NCBI GenBank assembly: GCA_013361685.1
Contig: JABFXP010000051.1
Location: forward strand, 1 to 64,000
From: Catenulispora sp.
Lineage (GTDB): Bacteria; Actinomycetota; Actinomycetes; Streptomycetales; Catenulisporaceae
Direction of reading: 5' to 3'
DNA length: 64,000 bases
A model generated the notes under the pieces. That model did no database searches. It was not told where the DNA came from and saw only the letters and a list, made by a program, of their open reading frames with translations. Shown here piece by piece: positions 27,487 through 36,477 of this stretch (its first letter is position 1; every line of letters begins with the position of its first letter). A program made the position numbers and the translations under genes.

Positions 27487-30400
27487 TTAGGGCGCGCCGA
27501 CTCGTTCGCGTGGCAGGCCGCGCCGCTCGGACAGCAGTTCCGCCAGGATCATGTTGGTGGCATCCGAGGTGCTTTCACCCAGCGGGTCGAGTTTCTGCTC
27601 GAGGAGGTTGCGGGTGGCGATGATGTCGGCGCGCCGGCCGAGGCGCCCCTGGGTCTTCATGATCTGCCGGTAGACCTCTTCGTTGTCGTCGATCACCCGG
27701 GCCCGCTCCCACCAGGCCAGGGCCTGCTCGTCGTCGCCGTCGTCGGCGGCCAGTTGGGCGAGCAGGGTGGCGGTGGCCAGGGCGTCGCGGCGCACCGCGA
27801 CCCGGGGGGCGATGGTCCAGTCGTCGTCCATGCCCTCGCACAGTTCCCCGTCGTACAGCGACAGCGCCGCCTCGGCCGCGGCCCGGCGCACCTGCCGGTG
27901 GTGCGTGCCGGCGGCCAGAGTACGCAGCTGCTCGAAACAGGCCAGGTCGATGCCCACGTAGTTCTGGTCCAGGCGGTAGCGGCCGGAGCGGCGCGGGATG
28001 AACTCAGCGGCGTATCCGTGTCTGGGGCCGCAGCCGGCCAGGACGTCGCGCTTGAGGCTGTCGCGCAGGGAGTACAGGTCGTTCTTGCGGATGTGGGGCA
28101 GCTTGGCCTCGGTAGCATCGGGCCACAGCACGCCCAGTTCCTGAGTGGACCGGCCCCGCTCGTGGTACATAGCCAGCAGCGCCGCCAGCTTGCGGGAGCC
28201 CTTGCGGATGGTGCCTTGCACCGGTCCGGTGAAGGTCGTGATGGTCACCGGCCCCAGCACCCTGATCTGGCAGGCGGTGCCGCGGAACTGACCCAGGATC
28301 TCCTGGATCTGCTTCAACTCTGCGCCCGCGTCGCCGGCGCCCAGCCCGCTGCGCCCGGTCGGGACCGGCTCGAGGACGCCGGCGACCGGCGGCGTCGGCC
28401 GCCGGTCTGCCATCTGGACCGGCGCGGGCTGCGGCGACAGTGCGGCGGCGTCCTTGTCGGGCTCGAGCGCACGCTGCGCGGGACCGGCGGCGGCCGGCTC
28501 GGTCGCGACCGGAGACTCCGCGTCAGCGCGGCCGAGGTCATGGTGCGGATCGGCCGCGGAAAGGTGTGGCGGCGCCGGGTCACCGGCCTGGTCCTGGACC
28601 TCATCGGGGCTCACATGCTCGTCGTCGGCCTGCTCCGGTGCGGCGGTCGCGGCCGGCGAAGGAGATTCGGCCGTCTGCGCCGGCGCATCGTCGTCGGTCT
28701 CGTCACTCGGGTCGTCGCCGATGCTGCTCGGTGCAGCCAGCGGGCCGAGCGGGTCCGGCGCCACGATCTGCGGCTGGACCTCCTCCGGCGAGGCGACGAC
28801 GTCCAGCGCCGAGCGCAATCCGCTCGCCGACAGGCTGAAGGCGTAGACCCCGGGCTCGCCCGGGCCGGCGGTGACCTCGCCGTCGGCGTCGATGCGCCAG
28901 GTGGCGCCGCCGGGATGTGCGCCCAGCAGCACCGAGTGCAGACGTAGCTGTGCGGGCTGGTCCAGCAGCGCCTTGGTGCGCGCGTCCAGCGCGCCGCGGG
29001 CCACGGCCAGCAGCACCATCGGCTCGGGGTCGTCCAACAGGTCGTCGATCTGCATCAGCGCCTCGAAGTCCGGCACGCCGTACTCGGCCAGCGCGGCGGC
29101 GCGGGCTGCGGCGTGGTCGGCGAGATAGGCGACGGCGGCGTTGAAGTCCTCGACGATCCGCAGATGCCACACGTCCCGGCGCAGCCGGTCCACGTCGGAC
29201 TCTGGCACGTCCAGCAGCAGCGCGGCATCCGCGCGCGGGATCAGCAGGATCGACCCGAACTGCTCGGGGCTGCGGCTGCCCAGCACGGCCGCGGCGATCG
29301 CGCGAGCCGCGCCCAGCGCCCCGGGCCCGGTCAGCCCCAGGCCGCCGGGCAGATCGGCCAGATCCACACTTCGGCCGTCACCGGTGACGGCTACCGGGAT
29401 CCACATCGGATCGCAACCCTCGCGCTTCCCGTCCGACACGTCGCCCGGCAGCACGAAGGCGATCGGTGCGGACGGCCGACCGTCCGGCCCGCCCTTGTCA
29501 GTCGCCACGCCCGGTGCCGTCTCAGTACCCAGATCGTCAAACGGCGCCAGGGATTCGGCCGGTGCACCGAAGGCGTCCAACTCGCCGACGCAGCTCAGGT
29601 TCTCACCGTCATCCGGCTCAACGGGGGTCAACGCGATGGTGCGGGCCGGTCGCAGCGCAGGCGGCAACTGCGGGGTGTCCACGGGCATGATCTCACCCGG
29701 GCGCGGCCAGTATGGGGAGGCCCACAGCGAGCCCAGCTTGTGCCGGCGCGCAGCTGCCGCACGCAGCGCGAGCAGGGTGGACGCGGCGATCGCGCCGCCG
29801 ACGGCCAGCTCGATCCACAGCCCCGACTGGTGCCCACCGTGCGCGGCGTGCCCGGCCGACGGAGTGCCCGAGCGGTGATCGTTGCCGTTCGCATGTGGCG
29901 CGGCGGTCGGGGCCGGCCTCGACGTCGACGGCGTGCCCAGTGCCGGGGCCGTCGGCGTCAGGGGAACTGACGAGGGCCCGTGCGAGGGCGGCGTCGGCGC
30001 TGGCCCGTCGGGCGTCGGACGGTCCGGGACCGTCGCGACAGGTGCCGGTGTCACCGGCGCCGGGACCGGTGCGGTGGTTGCGGGCGTCGCGGCGGCGCCG
30101 GTGACGCGGATGTCCCAGCCGGGCTGGATCAGGTTCGGGTCCGACAGATGCTGTCCGTCGCGCTGCTGGACTCCGACGTTGAGTTTGAACAGCGCCGGCC
30201 AGTCCTCGCCGTTGCCGAGATCCTCCTCGGCGATCTTGTACAGGCTGTCTCCGGGCACCACGTGGTGCACCGTCTCCCGGGCCGGGGCGGTCGGGGAGTT
30301 GCGCAGCCCGGTGTGGGTGCTGATGACCGCCGGGGCGGTGGCGGCGGTGCGGGCCTTGGGCACGACCGTGGAGATATCGGCGCGCGCGGGGGCCGCGGAG

Positions 30401-30864
30401 CGGCCCAGCAGGGCGGTCACGCCGACCGCGGTGATCAGGAACCCGGCCAGCAGCTGTGCCGGGCCCAGGCCCGGCACGTGCGGTGCCGGGATGCGGCGCA
30501 CGGCGTAGGCGAGTTCCAGCAGGAAGGAGAACGCCAGGATCGACCACAGGAACCACAACACAATCGCGATGGCGTTGAGATAGAACTGATCGCCCAGGAT
30601 CGGGGACGTCAGGTCCGTCTTCAGCTGGCTCAGGGACAGCATGTGGTGGGGCAGCGGCCAGCCGGAGAACCGCACCAGCGCCCAGGGCAGCCCGCCGAGC
30701 ACCGCGGCTCCCAGCGCGACGGCGAACGCCGCGCGCACGGTGAGGAAGACGGCTTTGAACAGCCAGACGATCGCGCGGATCGGGGCGGGGGTTCGGCGTG
30801 TTCTCACGGTGCTGGCTTTCCGGTCGGTGTCGGCGGTGCGGCGGGACGCGGGTGTCGGTGGCAC
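27487..30864 (-). CDS. LysM and BTAD membrane regulator of the pilus locus
   Basis: A 1125-residue protein. Membrane segments lie near residues 30-70, 95-120 and 135-155. A LysM domain follows (about 202-255, 'HHVVPGDSLYKIAEEDL'), then a Pro/Thr/Ser stalk and another membrane segment (about 345-365). The C-terminal cytosolic part ends with an OmpR-like winged helix and BTAD helical repeats (about 865-1120, 'IRVLGPVTITTF...DGELCEGMDDDW'). Such LysM-BTAD proteins sit beside Tad loci in actinobacteria. They could sense the cell wall and control transcription or assembly. The GTG lies 7 nt after the upstream stop. Confidence 0.8.
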   Translation of the reverse strand: MPPTPASRRTADTDRKASTVRTRRTPAPIRAIVWLFKAVFLTVRAAFAVALGAAVLGGLPWALVRFSGWPLPHHMLSLSQLKTDLTSPILGDQFYLNAIAIVLWFLWSILAFSFLLELAYAVRRIPAPHVPGLGPAQLLAGFLITAVGVTALLGRSAAPARADISTVVPKARTAATAPAVISTHTGLRNSPTAPARETVHHVVPGDSLYKIAEEDLGNGEDWPALFKLNVGVQQRDGQHLSDPNLIQPGWDIRVTGAAATPATTAPVPAPVTPAPVATVPDRPTPDGPAPTPPSHGPSSVPLTPTAPALGTPSTSRPAPTAAPHANGNDHRSGTPSAGHAAHGGHQSGLWIELAVGGAIAASTLLALRAAAARRHKLGSLWASPYWPRPGEIMPVDTPQLPPALRPARTIALTPVEPDDGENLSCVGELDAFGAPAESLAPFDDLGTETAPGVATDKGGPDGRPSAPIAFVLPGDVSDGKREGCDPMWIPVAVTGDGRSVDLADLPGGLGLTGPGALGAARAIAAAVLGSRSPEQFGSILLIPRADAALLLDVPESDVDRLRRDVWHLRIVEDFNAAVAYLADHAAARAAALAEYGVPDFEALMQIDDLLDDPEPMVLLAVARGALDARTKALLDQPAQLRLHSVLLGAHPGGATWRIDADGEVTAGPGEPGVYAFSLSASGLRSALDVVASPEEVQPQIVAPDPLGPLAAPSSIGDDPSDETDDDAPAQTAESPSPAATAAPEQADDEHVSPDEVQDQAGDPAPPHLSAADPHHDLGRADAESPVATEPAAAGPAQRALEPDKDAAALSPQPAPVQMADRRPTPPVAGVLEPVPTGRSGLGAGDAGAELKQIQEILGQFRGTACQIRVLGPVTITTFTGPVQGTIRKGSRKLAALLAMYHERGRSTQELGVLWPDATEAKLPHIRKNDLYSLRDSLKRDVLAGCGPRHGYAAEFIPRRSGRYRLDQNYVGIDLACFEQLRTLAAGTHHRQVRRAAAEAALSLYDGELCEGMDDDWTIAPRVAVRRDALATATLLAQLAADDGDDEQALAWWERARVIDDNEEVYRQIMKTQGRLGRRADIIATRNLLEQKLDPLGESTSDATNMILAELLSERRGLPRERVGAP

Positions 30865-30870
30865 GCGGGT

Positions 30871-31323
30871 TCACCCGCCCTGTTCGGCGGTCGCCGTCGC
30901 CGAGGCGGTCGAGGACAGCGTGGAAAGACCGAAGATGCCCAGAACCTGGGTGTGCTGCACGTGAGTGACGGTGACCGCGACGGTGGCGCCGGTCACGGAC
31001 ACCGTCCCGGCATCGCCGGTGGCGGCCAGGTAGGACTGGGCGGCGGCGACCGCCTTGCCCGGAGTCAGCGTTCCTTGACCGTTGGCGCGGAACGCGCCGA
31101 TATCCAGGGCCTGCGCCCCGGCGCGGGCCGCTTCCTGCGCTTCTGACTCTGCTTTCGCCTTTGCTGACAGGGCCAGGCCCCCGTCCAGGACGAGTCCGGC
31201 CATGACCAGAAGCGCCGCGGTCACGATCACTGTAAAGGCGGTGACCACACCGTCCTCTGGACCTCCGGTCGCGGTGGCCCGGGCTCGAAACCCGGCTGTG
31301 AGGGTTTTGATACGCGATGTCAT
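30871..31323 (-). CDS. TadG-like pseudopilin
   Basis: A 150-residue single-pass protein starting at an ATG that overlaps the upstream TGA by 4 nt. After a basic N-terminus is 'PEDGVVTAFTVIVTAALLVMAGLVLDGG', a TadG-type membrane anchor. The usual Glu at position +5 after the Gly is replaced by Phe, so prepilin-type processing may differ. The rest is an Ala/Thr/Val-rich extracytoplasmic region. Part of the tad operon. Confidence 0.72.
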   Translation of the reverse strand: MTSRIKTLTAGFRARATATGGPEDGVVTAFTVIVTAALLVMAGLVLDGGLALSAKAKAESEAQEAARAGAQALDIGAFRANGQGTLTPGKAVAAAQSYLAATGDAGTVSVTGATVAVTVTHVQHTQVLGIFGLSTLSSTASATATAEQGG

Positions 31324-31814
31324 CGGTTGCTCCCGGCTTGGCTGTCGGAATTGCGGAACCGGTCCACCACGGAAACCGACGTCGCAGACTGGGCCGAGGC
31401 TCCCGGAAGCCGAAGCCCGGCTACATCGGCGAGTCCGACGGTGCAGTTCACGTGGACGCTCACGGTCGATCCCGGGGCCAGGGAACCCACCGATGCCTGC
31501 ACGCTGAACGACCGGCACACCACGCCGGCATTAGCCAGGGACTGGGCGGCTGCGGATTCGGCGGCTGAGGCGGCGGCGCTCGCGTTGGGGGCCAGGGTCG
31601 CGGCGCGCGCTGCGGCGAAGGCAGCGTCCTGGACTTTCCCGTGCGCGACCGTGACCCGGCCCAGCGCGACCACGAGTAGGAACAGCAGGATGAAGATCGG
31701 GGCCAGCAGCGTCATCTCGATCGTGGTGGACCCGGCCTCCGGGGCCGCGCGCAGCCCGGCCAGGCGTGCGCGCAGCACGGATCGCACGCCGGCGGCGCGT
31801 CGTGTGATGGTCAT
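31320..31814 (-). CDS. TadE-like pseudopilin
   Basis: A 164-residue protein with GAAGGGGGA about 9 nt before the ATG. The hydrophobic segment follows 'EAGSTTIEMTLLAPIFILLFLL', with Gly then Glu at +5, as in prepilin-like TadE proteins. The extracytoplasmic part has two Cys that could pair. It is expected to be processed by the 39886 peptidase and to aid pilus assembly. Confidence 0.8.
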   Translation of the reverse strand: MTITRRAAGVRSVLRARLAGLRAAPEAGSTTIEMTLLAPIFILLFLLVVALGRVTVAHGKVQDAAFAAARAATLAPNASAAASAAESAAAQSLANAGVVCRSFSVQASVGSLAPGSTVSVHVNCTVGLADVAGLRLPGASAQSATSVSVVDRFRNSDSQAGSNR

Positions 31815-31864
31815 GGCCTGCGGTCCCCCTTCGATTGGCTTGGCGGATTCGTGAACTGGCGGGT

Positions 31865-32308
31865 TTACGGGACGTAGACCTCGACGGGGGCGGCGGCGTG
31901 GGCGTGGACCGACGGGTGCCAGCCGGGGATGATCGACTCGACCTGGCCGGAGACGTCGGCGCTCACCTGGCCGGCGCCGCGGGACACGGAAATGGAATCG
32001 TTGGTCAGCACGCCCGAGCCGAGCTGGGAAAGGATCTGCTCGCCGCGGCCCTGCCCGACCGCGCCGGAGGTGTTCTGCGCCCGGGCGGCATTGACCGCCT
32101 GGGAGGCGGCAGTCTGCGCAACCTGCTCGGCGTGCCAGATGAGCCCGAATTGCAGGACCGCCAGCACCAACAGGAGCAGCAACGGGGTCGCGATCACGAG
32201 CTCCGTGGTGACCGCGCCGCGTTCGCCGTCTTCACGCAGACGGCGAACGCGACCGGCCAGGCCGCGATGCCGCGCGGGCCCGTCCGCATCGACGTTCAGC
32301 TTCGGCAT
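31865..32308 (-). CDS. TadE-like pseudopilin
   Basis: A 147-residue protein from ATG 32308, with GGAGGGGG about 10 nt upstream; the longer track ORF is not needed. 'GERGAVTTELVIATPLLLLLVLAV' has the Gly, Glu+5 and hydrophobic helix of the TadE family. It lies between the Flp pilin and the other TadE gene. Confidence 0.8.
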   Translation of the reverse strand: MPKLNVDADGPARHRGLAGRVRRLREDGERGAVTTELVIATPLLLLLVLAVLQFGLIWHAEQVAQTAASQAVNAARAQNTSGAVGQGRGEQILSQLGSGVLTNDSISVSRGAGQVSADVSGQVESIIPGWHPSVHAHAAAPVEVYVP

Positions 32309-32364
32309 CGCGCCGCACCCCCTCCATATATAAATTAGTTGATATTGGTGATGTGTGTCGGGGT

Positions 32365-32565
32365 TCACCCGGTGGAGATGCTCTGGGCCTTGGCGGTGAC
32401 CTTCGTCACGATGATCGCGACGATGCCTATCGCGGCGGCGGCCATCAGGGCGACGACGATGACGTACTCGGTGGTCATGCCGGACTCGGGGTCCTGGCGC
32501 AGTGCGGCCAGACGGGCCTTGAACCCGTCGAACATGGCCTTCAGGGGCGCTATCTCGTGGAACAT
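32365..32565 (-). CDS. Flp-type pilin (DUF4244-like)
   Basis: A 66-residue protein from ATG 32565 with GAAAGG upstream. A short basic leader ends at 'PESGMTTEYVIVVALMAAAAIGIVAII', the actinobacterial Flp/DUF4244 prepilin form, with Thr-Glu-Tyr after the Gly. After leader removal it should be the main pilus subunit. The 57-nt gap to the TadE gene and 104-nt gap upstream leave room for its own promoter. Confidence 0.78.
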   Translation of the reverse strand: MFHEIAPLKAMFDGFKARLAALRQDPESGMTTEYVIVVALMAAAAIGIVAIIVTKVTAKAQSISTG

Positions 32566-32669
32566 CAGCGGTGCTGCCTTTCGTGGTGCGGGTGTGCGGT
32601 GGTGCCGTGCCGCCGGCGGCGACACGTCCCGCCCGAGGCCGAGGCCCGAGGGGGAGTCGTGGTGGGCTT

Positions 32670-33071
32670 TCAGCCCTGGACGAGGTGGATCAGGCCGTAG
32701 CTGGCGAACCCGAGCCATGGGATCGCCAGGGCGAGCACCAGGTTGGCCTCCGGGCCGCCCCAATGCAGCCGGTCGATCACCGCGTCGAGGATCCGGGCGG
32801 CGCGCGTCGGGGTCGCGGTGGCGTTCATCGCCCGGTGCACCAGGTGCACCGCGACGGCGAAGGCGGCGGCAACGGCGACGTATGCGGCCAGCGCTGCCCA
32901 GGGGGTCAGGCCGTAGCGCTGGGTGGCGGTGACCGCGCCGTATAGGAACCCGATGCCGCCCAACACCGCCCCGGCTGTGCCCAGGCCAGCGATCAGCCGT
33001 TCGTCGTGCTCGGCCCCAGCGAGTTGCGAGGCGGTCGGCGTCGACGATGTGTCCTCGGTCGTAGCGTGCAT
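32670..33071 (-). CDS. Small multi-pass membrane protein (133 aa)
   Basis: Starts at ATG 33071 with GGGAGG upstream. About three membrane segments are visible (for example 'AGLGTAGAVLGGIGFLYGA', 'WAALAAYVAVAAAFAVAVHLV' and 'LVLALAIPWLGFASYGLI'). No family recognised. Its place between the TadC gene and the pilin suggests a pilus accessory role, but that rests on position only. Confidence 0.6.
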   Translation of the reverse strand: MHATTEDTSSTPTASQLAGAEHDERLIAGLGTAGAVLGGIGFLYGAVTATQRYGLTPWAALAAYVAVAAAFAVAVHLVHRAMNATATPTRAARILDAVIDRLHWGGPEANLVLALAIPWLGFASYGLIHLVQG

Positions 33072-33126
33072 TCGGGTTGCCTCCCTTGGGGGTGGACGCA
33101 CGGGCGGGTACCCGGACGCGCGTGGT

Positions 33127-33216
33127 CTAGAAGGGGATGTGGTTCAGCCTCAGGACGGCCATGAGGACGATCGCGGCCAGGACCAAAAAGCCGGCGCCGA
33201 TGATGGAGTTGGGCAT
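33127..33216 (-). CDS. 29-aa single-pass membrane peptide
   Basis: Too short for the ORF track. From ATG 33216, with GGAG 5-6 nt upstream, it encodes 'MPNSIIGAGFLVLAAIVLMA...' ending at TAG 33127. A single membrane helix fills most of it. It lies between the TadC and small membrane protein genes on the same strand and may be a pilus-platform micropeptide. Confidence 0.5.
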   Translation of the reverse strand: MPNSIIGAGFLVLAAIVLMAVLRLNHIPF

Positions 33217-33371
33217 GAGGATCTCCGGTTTGGTGTAGTGCGTTATCGGTGCGTGGGTTGGTCGTGTTCGGCATCGCGCGGTGAGCATCCGTCGCCATGG
33301 CTGACCCGGACATCAGGATTCCTGAGCTTCCATCAGGTTTCCGGTGCCGCAGTTCGCGACTGGCGGGGTAT

Positions 33372-34268
33372 TCACAGCGCCCCCAGGGCGTGGGCGAGGG
33401 CCGGGTAGGCGATGAAGACTAAGAACCCTGCGAACATCTGCACCACCGGGAGCGACATCCGTTCGGTGGCCTGCTGTGCGGCGGCGTCGGCGTCGGACAG
33501 GGCATGCGCGCGAAGCGCCGCGGCCTTGGCCAGCAGCGACGCCTTGACCTTCGCGCCCTCCACGCCGGCCAGCGACAGCGAGGCGGCCGTCTCCTGAAGG
33601 ACCGGCACGTCCAGTTCGGCGCCGAGCTGCCCGAGCGTCGTCCACGGGGCGACCCGGGACAGCCGTGCGGCGTCCAGGGCCTTGCGGATCGCGGTGAAGG
33701 ACCAGCCCTCGCCGATCTTCGCGGCCTGATCCAGGGCGGCCTCGATCCCGGCGCCGCCGCTGAGACCGATGCCAACGAGGTCGACGTAGGAGGTGAACGC
33801 GAGCTGGAAGTCAGCTCGTCTCGCTGCTGCGTCGGACTTGACCGTCAGGTCCGGGACGAAGAATCCGGCCGCGGCGCAGGCGATCGCGCCCCAGGCCGGC
33901 ACCGTCCAGGGCAGCACCACCCCAGCCGCGGCCAGCACGAGCGACAACACCAGCGGCAGCAGCAGACCGGCCAGGGCCGCGACGGCCTTCTCGGCCAGGT
34001 GCCGGCGCGCCGAGCGCTCCAGCACCTGCAAGTCCTTGGCGACCTTCTCACCCGGCAGGTTCCAGGACTCCAGCAGCCCGACCAGCGGCCCGCCGAACCG
34101 GGCGGCCCAGCCGCCGTCGTCGGCGGCCAGGATCCGCACCGGCGCCGGAGCCCGGTTCAGATCGGCCAGGGCCTGAGCCAGGGTCGGCTTGGGCGGGAAC
34201 AGGCCGCGGGCCAGCATCGTCAGCCCGACGCCGAAAGCGGCGCCGGCCAGCAGCATCCACGCGGTCAT
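33372..34268 (-). CDS. tadC: TadC-type pilus platform protein
   Basis: A 298-residue type II secretion F-domain protein (start ATG 34268 overlapping the upstream TGA). It has an N-terminal membrane segment, then two central helices (about 95-140). A cytosolic region includes 'FTSYVDLVGIGLSGGAGIEAAL', and 'MSLPVVQMFAGFLVFIAYPAL' forms the last membrane segment. With TadB it forms the inner-membrane platform driven by CpaF. Symbol given by family and position. Confidence 0.82.
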   Translation of the reverse strand: MTAWMLLAGAAFGVGLTMLARGLFPPKPTLAQALADLNRAPAPVRILAADDGGWAARFGGPLVGLLESWNLPGEKVAKDLQVLERSARRHLAEKAVAALAGLLLPLVLSLVLAAAGVVLPWTVPAWGAIACAAAGFFVPDLTVKSDAAARRADFQLAFTSYVDLVGIGLSGGAGIEAALDQAAKIGEGWSFTAIRKALDAARLSRVAPWTTLGQLGAELDVPVLQETAASLSLAGVEGAKVKASLLAKAAALRAHALSDADAAAQQATERMSLPVVQMFAGFLVFIAYPALAHALGAL

Positions 34269-35158
34269 CGACGCCCCCGCAGACTCGCCCCGGTGCCCTG
34301 GTCGTCCAGGCGGGTCAGGAACCGGGCGGGGGCCTTGGCCGCGCCCATCTTGTTCAGCCACATCAGCGCGCTGCCGAACAGCGCCGCGACCAGCAGCAGC
34401 ACCAGCTGCCCGGTCGGAGTGTCATACGGGGAAAGGAACGAGCGGTTCAGCATGATCAGCCCGAACGCCATCCCCATCACCACGCACGTGATCATCCGCA
34501 CGGAGGTGCGGGTCCGGGCCCGGTCGGCGGCCGTGCGCAGCCGCAGCGCGGCCTGCGCCCGCGTAGCTTCGGCCAGGGACCCCAGGACCTCGGGCAGGTT
34601 ACGGGCCTGCTGCCGGGACGCCAGCAGCAGCGCGGCGATGATCAGGTCGGCGGTCGGGTCGGCCAGCTCGGCGGCGAACGCCTTCAGCGCTTCCTCCAGA
34701 CTGGCGCCGGCCCGCAGCCGGCCGGCGAGGGCCTGCACCTGCTCGCGGATCGGAGCCGGGGTGGCCGCCGCGCTAGCCAGGATCGACTGCTCCAACCCGG
34801 CCGCGGCCGACAGCGTGTCACGAAGAAGCTCAGCCCACGAGGCCACCGCTTCGATCCGCGCCACCTCCGTCTTGGTCGAGGTGTCCCGGCCCATCAAAGA
34901 CGGGGCGAACCACGCCACGCCACCGGCGAGCAGGGCGGCGGCCGGCCAGCCGGTGAACACCCCTGTGAGGACCGCCGCACCGACCGTGATCCCCAGACGG
35001 TGCACCATCTTGGGCTCCGAGAGCCGCTTGCGCCACGCGTCCAGCGCGCTCGGTGCCGCGGACTGCTCATCGGGGCCGCCGAATAGGCCGTGGACCATCA
35101 GGACGAGCCCGACAGCGACGGCGAACCCCGAGACGACGAGGGCGGTCACGGCGTTCAC
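34265..35158 (-). CDS. tadB: TadB-type pilus platform protein
   Basis: A 297-residue type II secretion F-domain membrane protein. The GTG at 35158 overlapping the CpaF stop (GTGA) is preferred to the track start at 35167. It has an N-terminal membrane helix and then paired helices near residues 85-130. The central 'WAELLRDTLSAAAGLEQSILASAAATP' and 'LIIAALLLASRQQARNLPEVLGSL' are F-domain signatures, followed by two terminal membrane helices. It partners TadC. Confidence 0.82.
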   Translation of the reverse strand: MNAVTALVVSGFAVAVGLVLMVHGLFGGPDEQSAAPSALDAWRKRLSEPKMVHRLGITVGAAVLTGVFTGWPAAALLAGGVAWFAPSLMGRDTSTKTEVARIEAVASWAELLRDTLSAAAGLEQSILASAAATPAPIREQVQALAGRLRAGASLEEALKAFAAELADPTADLIIAALLLASRQQARNLPEVLGSLAEATRAQAALRLRTAADRARTRTSVRMITCVVMGMAFGLIMLNRSFLSPYDTPTGQLVLLLVAALFGSALMWLNKMGAAKAPARFLTRLDDQGTGASLRGRR

Positions 35159-36477
35159 GCCGCCCACCCGCGGGTGAACAGCGCTTCGTCGGCACCGGCG
35201 TCGATGAGGTCCTGCACCGTCTCGGTACGCCAGCCGTGGGCGAAGACGGCGGCACCTGTCGGTCCGGGCCGCAGCACCTCGTGCGAGGCGATCTGGGTGC
35301 CGTCGAAGCCTTCGACCTCCCGGATGCCGGTGAGCACGCGCCGGCCGCCGATCTTCGCCACGTGGATGACCACGTCGACCGCGCCGGCGATCAGCATGTT
35401 CGCCGCCTCCAGGCTCAGGCGCTCCGGGGACTGGGCGGCGTAGGTGGCGAACCTAGTGAACACCCCGGCGGTGCTGTTCGCGTGGACGGTTGTCATTGAG
35501 CCGTCATTGCCCTGACTCATCGCCCCCAGCATCGGCAGCACCTCATCGCCCCGGACCTCGCCGACGATCACCCGGTCCGGGGACATCCGCAGCCCCGCCC
35601 GCACACACTGCGCCTGCGTAATCGCACCCTCACCCTCAGTATTCGGCTCTCGACTTTGAAGGGCGATCACGTTCGGGTGACCCTCGGTGTCGCTGTGTAG
35701 CCGCAATTCCAGGGTGTCCTCAACAGTGATGAGCCGCTCGTTCGGCGGGATCTCCGCGGCCAGGGCCCGCAGGAACGTGGTCTTGCCGGCGTTGGTGGAC
35801 CCGGCGATCACAATGTTCTTCTTCGCCCGCACGCACGCCGCGATCTGTGCGGAGATCTCAGAGCTCAGCGTGCCGAGCTCCACCAGGCCGGAAAGCCGAA
35901 CCCGGGTGAACCTGTGCCTGCGGATGGTGATCGCGGGGGTGGGGGTGATCCAGGCGATGGCGTGCATCCGGGAGCCGTCGGCCAGCTCCAGGTTCACCTC
36001 CGGGCTGCCGCGGTCGAACCGGCGCTCCTCGACCCCGGTGCGGGCCGCGGCCAGCCGGATCATGTCGATCAGCTCCTCGTTGGAGCCGGCCACCGGACCG
36101 ACCCGCTTGCCCTTCTCCGAGACGGTGTCCACGAAGACGACGTCGTGGCCGTTCACATAGATGTTCTCAATGCTCTGATCAAGAAGGAGGGGCTGCAGGC
36201 CGCCGAGTCCGAACAGCACGTTGATCACGGCCTCGGTGATCCGGGCCTCGGTCTCGCGGTGCAGTACCTCCCCGCCGCCGGCGATCGCGTTGCGGGTCAA
36301 CTCCGCCAGGGCATCGGCGATCATCTCCCGGGCCCGGGCCTCGCGCTCGGCCACCGGGAGGTCCTTGTCCGCGGCCCAGGACGCCAACTCGGGGCCGACC
36401 TTCTGGCGCACCGCGGTCGCCACCTTGCGCTCGCGCTCGGCCGCACCCGCCTGGTCGATATCGTCGGATCCGTACAT
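35155..36477 (-). CDS. cpaF: CpaF/TadA-type pilus assembly ATPase
   Basis: A 440-residue secretion ATPase from ATG 36477, sharing 1 nt with the previous stop. 'LQPLLLDQSIENIYVNGHD' marks the CpaF N-terminal region. Walker A is 'AGSTNAGKTTFLRAL' (about 227). The Asp box 'LITVEDTLELRL', the Walker B region 'VIVGEVRGDEVL' and the His box 'GSMTTVHANS' follow. It powers Flp pilus extension from the cytosol. Full length for the family. Confidence 0.92.
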   Translation of the reverse strand: MYGSDDIDQAGAAERERKVATAVRQKVGPELASWAADKDLPVAEREARAREMIADALAELTRNAIAGGGEVLHRETEARITEAVINVLFGLGGLQPLLLDQSIENIYVNGHDVVFVDTVSEKGKRVGPVAGSNEELIDMIRLAAARTGVEERRFDRGSPEVNLELADGSRMHAIAWITPTPAITIRRHRFTRVRLSGLVELGTLSSEISAQIAACVRAKKNIVIAGSTNAGKTTFLRALAAEIPPNERLITVEDTLELRLHSDTEGHPNVIALQSREPNTEGEGAITQAQCVRAGLRMSPDRVIVGEVRGDEVLPMLGAMSQGNDGSMTTVHANSTAGVFTRFATYAAQSPERLSLEAANMLIAGAVDVVIHVAKIGGRRVLTGIREVEGFDGTQIASHEVLRPGPTGAAVFAHGWRTETVQDLIDAGADEALFTRGWAA

